From assembly GCF_900119735.1 (NCBI RefSeq), contig NZ_FPJW01000007.1:1-64000 (forward strand): a stretch of DNA of 64,000 nt, given 5' to 3'. Each line of letters opens with the position of its first letter. The first letter of the stretch is position 1. A model generated the notes under the pieces. It saw only the letters and a program-made list of their open reading frames with translations. It ran no database searches and was not told the origin of the DNA. Positions 61,397 through 64,000 of this stretch are shown one piece after another. A program made the translations under genes and the position numbers. The stretch is from Marinospirillum alkaliphilum DSM 21637. Lineage in GTDB: Bacteria; Pseudomonadota; Gammaproteobacteria; Pseudomonadales; Halomonadaceae.

Positions 61397-62560
61397 TTAA
61401 CGCAAGGCTCTGGCTGCAGCAATATTCCAGAACAGGAAGGGTTGCAGTTTGCTCAGCAGCTCCTGCCCGAGCAGTTTGTTAATGGCCAGTGAGGGATCAC
61501 TGGTATCGCGTCTGGGTGGAGGAATATAGGTTTGTCCGCTGGAGGCACGAATCGCTGCACAAACCGGCTCGGCCAGATGCTGGCCCCGAGCGGTCACCAC
61601 AGCCGTATCACCATTGGCCAGCAACACCACACTGCCGGGTGGGTAAATGCCAAGCTGAGCCAGAAACTGACTGCCCAGCTCCGCATCCATCTGGCGGTTT
61701 TCACCGCCCAGCAACTCCTTTAATGCCTGGCGCGGTGTCAGCAGTGAACGGTACTGACGCACCTGGGTCATGGCGGCATAACTGTCTGCCAGCCCCAGCA
61801 GCCGACCGCCCACACCAATGGCGCGGCCCTTCAGGTGTCGCGGATAACCCGTGCCATCCAGCCGTTCATGATGCTGCAGCACGGCTTCCAACCAGACCTC
61901 ATCCTCAACACCCAGACTCTGCAATAAAAAGGCTGATTTTTCAGGATGCCCCAGAATGCGACTTTTCTGGATCGGGTTCAGCCCTTCCTGCTGCTGACTC
62001 AGCAAATCCTGCAGTTCCAGCACACTCAAATTAGCTGTTAAAGCTGCACATAACAGGGATACCGGCTCCTCTACCTGCTGCATGCGCTGCACCACTACGG
62101 CCAGCAATACGGCTGAACGCAGTGATTGCATTAAGCTGACAGACTGCCGGGCTACCGGCCAATGTGCAGCACCCAGCAGTGCATCAGGCATGCGTGCCGC
62201 CAATAACAACAGGCGCTCAGCCATGTCACGGATGCCACGCGGCAAACCACCGGGTTTGCGGCCTTCATTCAGGGTGTGGTGCAATTTCAGCAGTTGCTGG
62301 TAAAAACCCTCCAGCTCCAGAAAAGGGTTTAAATCACTGGTATAACGCTGGCTCTGAACTTCGGTGGTATCACCACCGCGGTTGATGCGTTTTTCATCAG
62401 GGTCCAGATAACCCTGCATCAGCAGGGAAGCCACCTGCTGCTCATGTTCAACCTCAGCACCACGCGCCAACAGCAGCACCCGGCTGTGGGTATAAACATT
62501 AAAGGGTGCCTTGTCTCCGACAATCAGTTCACCCTGCACCAGTTTTTTCAGCTTACCCAT
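61397..62560 (-). CDS. Degenerate HD-GYP domain protein
   Basis: This 387-aa cytoplasmic protein has an N-terminal region of about 100 residues and a C-terminal HD-GYP-like domain. The GYP half is intact (HHERLDGTGYP at 230-240, HP at 205-206). The first half, where an HD-containing helix should be, reads CAALTANLSVLEL (171-182) and lacks the His-Asp pair. Loss of those metal ligands suggests poor or no phosphodiesterase activity and perhaps a c-di-GMP receptor role. It is transcribed against the formate dehydrogenase genes and splits the accessory genes from the catalytic ones. Confidence 0.82.
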   Translation of the reverse strand: MGKLKKLVQGELIVGDKAPFNVYTHSRVLLLARGAEVEHEQQVASLLMQGYLDPDEKRINRGGDTTEVQSQRYTSDLNPFLELEGFYQQLLKLHHTLNEGRKPGGLPRGIRDMAERLLLLAARMPDALLGAAHWPVARQSVSLMQSLRSAVLLAVVVQRMQQVEEPVSLLCAALTANLSVLELQDLLSQQQEGLNPIQKSRILGHPEKSAFLLQSLGVEDEVWLEAVLQHHERLDGTGYPRHLKGRAIGVGGRLLGLADSYAAMTQVRQYRSLLTPRQALKELLGGENRQMDAELGSQFLAQLGIYPPGSVVLLANGDTAVVTARGQHLAEPVCAAIRASSGQTYIPPPRRDTSDPSLAINKLLGQELLSKLQPFLFWNIAAARALR

Positions 62561-62770
62561 TCTGCAACGCCCTCACCGGCAACCCATCTGACAGCAGCTT
62601 ACCCCATAACACACCAGGTCGCTGCATGACTCTGATGATCCAGCGTAGCCTGCATGCGACAAAAAGCCATGCCTCTCCAGAACACCGGGTCAAAATGACC
62701 CATCCACTCTTTTTCCATACCAGTCATACGGATTTCGGGCGGATTTTTCTTCCTCTTCCGCCTTCGATTT

Positions 62771-62787
62771 CTGGCTCCCGGATTGCA
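62771..62787 (+). promoter_or_regulatory. Sigma-54-like promoter upstream of the Tat protein-fdhA unit
   Basis: The site CTGGCTCCCGGATTGCA keeps TGGC at -24, TTGC at -12 and the exact GG-N10-GC spacing. The predicted transcript start is near 62799, about 37 nt before the ATG at 62836. No activator gene is adjacent on this side, and I saw no clear enhancer repeat. Confidence 0.5.
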
Positions 62788-62835
62788 AAAGAAAGAAGGT
62801 TAAATGACAACTCAGAAGAAAGATGGGGATGAATC

Positions 62836-63048
62836 ATGCAAAACAATAACACCAGCGCAACGGTTCAGGCTGAACGCCGCCGTTTCCTGAAAGGCCTGGC
62901 CAGTGCCTCGGCGGCTGCCGGTCTGGCTGCTGCTGCAGGCACCGCCATGGCCAGCAGCGAACCGGTTGAAACGCCTGTGATGGATGATCAGGTACAGGGT
63001 TACCGCGAATCCGATCACATCCGCGCTTATTACGCCAGTTGCCGCTGA
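62836..63048 (+). CDS. Small twin-arginine signal protein of formate dehydrogenase region
   Basis: This 70-aa protein has a Tat leader, [21 protein letters not shown], and a short tail ([15 protein letters not shown]). It matches the small Tat-signal protein regularly found just before fdhA in this type of locus. It is probably exported and may be an assembly factor or small subunit. GGGG lies 7 nt before the ATG. It is followed after 26 nt by fdhA. Confidence 0.85.
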   Translation: MQNNNTSATVQAERRRFLKGLASASAAAGLAAAAGTAMASSEPVETPVMDDQVQGYRESDHIRAYYASCR

Positions 63049-63074
63049 GCAGACCAGAACAAAGGGGAAACAAG

Positions 63075-64000
63075 ATGCGTTTAACCAGAAAAAAAACGGC
63101 TGCCGAAACCGAAGCAGCTCAGAGTGAAGGACTCGGCGTCTCGCGTCGCGGCTTTCTGAAAGGAACCGGTGTCGCTGCCGGTGGTCTGGCTGCCACCGGC
63201 CTGCTGGGTCAGGGCATGATTCGCAAGGCCGATGCACAGACAGCCAAATCCAGCGCTCCGGTGGAAGTGAAGCGCACCATCTGTACTCACTGCTCGGTAG
63301 GTTGTGGTGTTTATGCCCACGTGCAGGAAGGTGTCTGGACTTACCAGGAGGCCGCCTTTGACCACCCGATCAACAAGGGTGCCCACTGCGCCAAGGGTGC
63401 TGCACTGCGTTACCACGGTCACTCCACCCGTCGCCTGAAATACCCGATGAAGCTGGAAGGCGGCAAGTGGAAAAAACTCTCCTGGGAACAGGCCATCAAC
63501 GAAATCGGCGACAAGATGCTGCAGGTTCGCCAGGAATCCGGTCCTGATTCCATTTTCTGGCTGGGTTCTGCCAAGTTCAACAATGAACAGGCCTACATGT
63601 TCCGTAAAATGGGCTCCCTTTGGGGCACCAACAACGTGGAGCACCAGGCCCGTATCTGTCACTCCACCACAGTGGCCGGTGTAGCCAACACCTGGGGCTA
63701 CGGTGCAATGACCAACAGCTACAACGACATGCAGAACAGCAAGTCGATCCTGTTCATTGGTTCCAACGCCGCTGAAGCCCACCCGGTTTCCATGCAGCAC
63801 ACCCTGCTTGCCAAAGAGCGCAACAACTGCAAGGTGGTGGTGGTTGATCCGCGTTATACCCGTACTGCAGCCAAGGCTGATGAGTATGTACGCATTCGCT
63901 CCGGTTCTGACGTGGCCTTTATCTGGGGTCTGCTGTGGCACATTTTTGCCAACGGCTGGGAAGACAAGGAGTTCATCAAACAGCGTGTTTACGGCATGGA
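63075..64000 (+). CDS. fdhA: Formate dehydrogenase catalytic (alpha) subunit, N-terminal part, cut by window edge
   Basis: The first 308 residues are visible. A twin-arginine signal (SRRGFLKG, Arg24-Arg25) is followed by a [4Fe-4S] site at Cys70, Cys73, Cys77 and Cys105, and the molybdopterin domain start ([19 protein letters not shown]). The active-site position aligns with the selenocysteine of FdnG (E. coli DNQARVU) and is here Cys195 in HQARICHST, encoded TGT at 63657-63659. The enzyme is therefore a Cys-type molybdenum/tungsten formate dehydrogenase exported to the periplasm. It oxidises formate to CO2. The remaining two thirds, and the beta and gamma subunits, lie to the right. Confidence 0.95.
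   Translation, partial: MRLTRKKTAAETEAAQSEGLGVSRRGFLKGTGVAAGGLAATGLLGQGMIRKADAQTAKSSAPVEVKRTICTHCSVGCGVYAHVQEGVWTYQEAAFDHPINKGAHCAKGAALRYHGHSTRRLKYPMKLEGGKWKKLSWEQAINEIGDKMLQVRQESGPDSIFWLGSAKFNNEQAYMFRKMGSLWGTNNVEHQARICHSTTVAGVANTWGYGAMTNSYNDMQNSKSILFIGSNAAEAHPVSMQHTLLAKERNNCKVVVVDPRYTRTAAKADEYVRIRSGSDVAFIWGLLWHIFANGWEDKEFIKQRVYGM

Noticed and set aside
63657-63659. Selenocysteine codon expected in the formate dehydrogenase active site
   Set aside because: The aligned codon is TGT (Cys195), not TGA, so this is a Cys-type enzyme and no SECIS is needed.

Overview
The window looks like chromosomal DNA of a marine or halophilic gammaproteobacterium, probably Oceanospirillales-like. The evidence is gene order and gene families: rplU-rpmA-obgE-proB, rpsT-murJ, ribF-ileS-lspA-fkpB-ispH, an LpxL-type acyltransferase, TRAP transporters, chemoreceptors, many c-di-GMP proteins, and a photoactive yellow protein (PYP) very close to the Halorhodospira type. 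No rRNA, tRNA, CRISPR array, transposase or prophage was found. The genus is not assigned.

Layout. (1) 1-10.4 kb, mostly minus strand: a ketone-body/3-hydroxybutyrate module. It holds a DctPQM TRAP importer, 3-hydroxybutyrate dehydrogenase, a chemoreceptor and an acetoacetyl-CoA synthetase cut by the left edge. A sigma-54 promoter lies in front of dctP, with three copies of a 16-bp inverted-repeat site upstream of it and a sigma-54 activator gene nearby. A chromate-resistance pair (chrB-chrA) sits between the activator and the promoter. (2) 10.4-19.2 kb: lipid A acyltransferase, TolC divergent from an RND efflux pair, and a diguanylate cyclase. (3) 19.2-26.9 kb: an FCD-type GntR regulator, an unrecognised 181-aa protein, a TAXI-type TRAP transporter, and glutaryl-CoA dehydrogenase with a class III CoA-transferase. 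This is probably a glutarate module. (4) 26.9-33.7 kb: a PAS-GGDEF-EAL protein, ispB, and a three-gene operon of PYP, its p-coumarate-CoA ligase and a MASE1-GGDEF-EAL membrane protein. (5) 33.8-37.3 kb: rplU (with a structured leader), rpmA, obgE, proB and a VF530-family protein.

(6) 37.3-43.8 kb: an AT-richer accessory island between housekeeping genes. It starts with a (ATAG)7 microsatellite, then two membrane-anchored unknowns, a SLATT-domain 2TM protein, and a four-gene ABC-three-component (ABC-3C) conflict system: a 53-aa single-TM protein, an ABC-3C C-terminal-domain protein, a middle component and a zinc-hook ATPase. A HicAB toxin-antitoxin pair follows. The tail of the 53-aa membrane protein and the N-terminus of its neighbour carry the same 18-residue motif, which suggests a homotypic link between sensor and membrane effector. 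This is the least conventional locus in the window.

(7) 44-57.6 kb: a chemoreceptor, rpsT, murJ, four type IV prepilin-like genes lodged between murJ and ribF, then ribF-ileS-lspA-fkpB-ispH and a small outer-membrane barrel protein. (8) 57.9-64 kb: a formate dehydrogenase locus (DUF3305, DUF3306, polyferredoxin-like protein, TorD chaperone, Tat-signal peptide protein, and the catalytic subunit with Cys in place of Sec, cut by the right edge). A degenerate HD-GYP gene on the opposite strand and a 143-bp inverted-repeat element interrupt this locus. A sigma-54-like promoter precedes the Tat protein and fdhA.

Coordinates are read by hand. Start codons were chosen from ribosome-binding sites, signal peptides and family N-termini. 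Promoters and operators are pattern matches only.
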